NCBI GenBank assembly: GCA_040218045.1
Contig: JAVJQA010000049.1
Location: 62,001 to 126,000 of the forward strand
Source of the DNA: Marinoscillum sp040218045
GTDB taxonomy: Bacteria > Bacteroidota > Bacteroidia > Cytophagales > Cyclobacteriaceae
Direction of reading: 5' to 3'
DNA length: 64,000 nt
The position numbers and the translations under genes are program-made. Each line of letters opens with the position of its first letter. Within the stretch, counting starts at the first letter, position 1. This document shows, in pieces, positions 62,287-64,000 of this stretch. The notes under the pieces were generated by a model, which was given only the letters and a program-made list of their open reading frames with translations, was not told the origin of the DNA and ran no database searches.

Positions 62287-63770
62287 GATTTTGACTTGAA
62301 TACTCTTCTGATTAATTGATTAGTAAGGTTGTTGATATCAACAGATATTTTGAGAAAATACACAAATGCTCCGTAAAGTAATGTAATAATTACAGATTTG
62401 ATGATGATCCTGGGCAGAGGCTGTAATGCAAGTGGAAGTTTCAAAACAACAAAATAGACCACTAATGAAAGCATGACAAGGTACAGATGCTGGATGGTGA
62501 ATGGTGTAATTTTGTATTTGATATTTAGAAAATAGAACTTAATAGCATTATAAACAATAATGCTTATTAAAAATGCATAGCCGGCACCTTCAATCCCAAG
62601 TGACGGAATAAGTAGAAAGGATAATATCGCGGTAACAACTCCATAAGAAAGAGAGAAGAGAGGTGTATATCGATAATACGGAGAGTAGTTGATTAGCTCT
62701 GAATTGAACCCAAATACTAAATCAATCATTTTGGATAAACTTATAAGGATGACAACCATTTTTCCAGTCTCAAAGGTTTCACCATTAGGGATAATCATGA
62801 ATAGATCGTCCAGGTTGCTAATAACACCCAGAAAGATAAGGCCTGCTATTACGCTAAGAGTTAAAGATGATTTCTTATAAAGCCTGCCAATCTCAGTGTA
62901 TCCCTGGTTTTTGAATTCATTGGAAAATATGGGGATGATTATTTGCATCATGGATCGTTTTGGCATTTCAATCACGGTAGCAATATAAAAACATGTGGTA
63001 AAGATTCCATTGGCGCCTAAACCAAGAAATGAAGCAATCATAAGAAAAAAAAATTGATTGGCCAATGTTCCTCCCAACGACACCAGAATCATTGTTCCGC
63101 CAAATCGAATTATCTCTTTTTTGACTTTGCCGCTAAGTTTCTTAAGCCGAAGAAATGGGAGGAAATTATATCTCTTAAAAATGAAAATCAGGTTGATCAG
63201 GAATGCAGTGCCGTAAACGATTACCAGTGATTTGAGCATCCATTCCAGATTGATTATTCTCATACCATACAGGATGATCAGAATCATATTCCCTATTCTC
63301 AAATAAACATTCCTGATAAATTCCGGAAAAACCGTATTGAGTCGTGCTACCGAAAAAGCGTTCAGTTGAAGGAATGTACTGTAAAAAAGAAGAATTAATA
63401 AACTGACAAATATGTATTGATTGTACTCTGGTGATTCGTCAACAAAAATTGATTCAATTAACGGTAAACCAATCCAACACAAAATCATTAGCAAAACATT
63501 GGCCAGTAATATGAGAGTTAATTGAAAGTTGAACAATTCCTCCTTGGAGTCATTTTCATCATTTTTAAAGATATGAAGGTAACTGGCTGGCATTCCTAAA
63601 CTTATTATCGGAGCAAGAAGCATCATATTAGATACTATTAGATTAGCCAGGCCAATTTCTGATTCTGTTAGGAATTTTGGCCTTAGAATCAGTGTTGACA
63701 CATACCCGAGACCAATCCCAGCATACCCAAATACCGAATTCAAAAAACTTTGTCTGATGACTACTCCCAT
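62283..63770 (-). CDS. Oligosaccharide flippase (Wzx/MOP family)
   Basis: 495 residues, about 12-14 membrane helices, in the polysaccharide-synt/MATE-like MOP fold (SVFGYAGIGLGYVSTLILRPKFLTESEIGLANLIVSNMMLLAPIISLGMPASYL). Likely translocates undecaprenyl-linked repeat units. First gene of the minus-strand operon that runs down to 52384, with overlaps or small gaps between most genes. It diverges from the nucleotide-sugar dehydratase, 126 bp away. Confidence 0.88.
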   Translation of the reverse strand: MGVVIRQSFLNSVFGYAGIGLGYVSTLILRPKFLTESEIGLANLIVSNMMLLAPIISLGMPASYLHIFKNDENDSKEELFNFQLTLILLANVLLMILCWIGLPLIESIFVDESPEYNQYIFVSLLILLFYSTFLQLNAFSVARLNTVFPEFIRNVYLRIGNMILIILYGMRIINLEWMLKSLVIVYGTAFLINLIFIFKRYNFLPFLRLKKLSGKVKKEIIRFGGTMILVSLGGTLANQFFFLMIASFLGLGANGIFTTCFYIATVIEMPKRSMMQIIIPIFSNEFKNQGYTEIGRLYKKSSLTLSVIAGLIFLGVISNLDDLFMIIPNGETFETGKMVVILISLSKMIDLVFGFNSELINYSPYYRYTPLFSLSYGVVTAILSFLLIPSLGIEGAGYAFLISIIVYNAIKFYFLNIKYKITPFTIQHLYLVMLSLVVYFVVLKLPLALQPLPRIIIKSVIITLLYGAFVYFLKISVDINNLTNQLIRRVFKSKS

Positions 63771-63896
63771 AATAAGCCGTGAAGTTCATCATTTTTAAAT
63801 AAACCTTTCAGCCAGTATTGGAAATACCTTCAATACGATAAATCCAAAACGCCCTAAGGTTAAGTCTCAATGACATTTACTAATTTTGATGATCAA

Positions 63897-64000
63897 ATGA
63901 GCAAGTCACAGGATTATATTCATACTCTTAAGAATCAACGCATATTTATCACAGGAGGAACCGGAACCCTGGGGGTGGCTTTGGTAAACAAGCTATTGAA
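63897..64000 (+). CDS. Start of a nucleotide-sugar 4,6-dehydratase/epimerase (partial)
   Basis: The first 34 codons from ATG 63897, cut by the window end. ..NQRIFITGGTGTLGVALVNKLL is the GxxGxxG Rossmann start of the PseB/CapD-type SDR family. TAATTTTG at 63881 fits the TAnnTTTG -7 box and would give an almost leaderless transcript. With the NeuB-like synthase and DegT aminotransferase nearby, a PseB-like dehydratase role is plausible but not shown by 34 residues. Confidence 0.7.
   Translation, partial: MSKSQDYIHTLKNQRIFITGGTGTLGVALVNKLL

Overview
The window is about 64 kb of a Bacteroidota chromosome, most likely a marine Cytophagales relative (Fulvivirga/Reichenbachiella/Marivirga type). 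The evidence is two secreted proteins with C-terminal type IX secretion (T9SS) sorting domains, a laminarin-type GH16/GH16/GH3 cluster, LytS/LytTR signalling, the beta-helix plus SO2930-type dihaem cytochrome pair, weak Shine-Dalgarno sites, one good TAnnTTTG promoter box and an AT-leaning base composition. The species cannot be fixed from the sequence alone. I saw no tRNA, rRNA, CRISPR array, transposase or phage gene.

Layout. 1-5300: the 3' end of a beta-glucan utilisation locus (glycan-binding protein, two GH16 lipoproteins, one GH3 beta-glucosidase). 5.4-18.1 kb: an alpha/beta hydrolase and a 3,948-residue T9SS surface protein built from a beta-helix-like region, five leucine-rich-repeat blocks, Ig-like and FN3-like domains, seven FG-GAP repeats and an ASPIC/UnbV domain. 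18.6-29.8 kb: TetR-like regulator with ABC1 kinase, LytTR regulator with LytS kinase, serine hydrolase, SnoaL-like protein, beta-helix lipoprotein with dihaem cytochrome, split YeeE/YedE transporter, SDR reductase and a BLUF photoreceptor. 30-34.3 kb: M61 peptidase and methionyl-tRNA synthetase. 34.3-41.1 kb: an accessory region of orphan genes and dense repeats, with a truncated regulator and a sigma factor/SnoaL/MGMT-like operon. 41.1-51.2 kb: M1 peptidase, RqcH-like NFACT protein, MBL hydrolase, response regulator, large hybrid kinase, miaA and pfkA. 51.3-64 kb: a surface-polysaccharide cluster (aminotransferase, glycosyltransferases, NeuB-like synthase, two cytidylyltransferase domains, acetyltransferase, YfhO, flippase, start of a nucleotide-sugar dehydratase), consistent with a nonulosonic-acid-like sugar.

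The least ordinary part is 36.2-40.5 kb. It holds two adjacent arrays of exact 21-bp period (nine and eight contiguous units), the second with palindromic ACTCGAGT-like cores, both carrying A- or T-tracts phased every two helical turns. They are bracketed by copies of GAAGTGGGGTAGGGTAC and sit among three copies of a multi-hairpin dispersed element, one of which truncates a helix-turn-helix regulator. Two further miniature repeat families (A and B, with terminal inverted repeats) occur between genes elsewhere. No encoded partner is obvious, so the functional reading of these repeats is inference.
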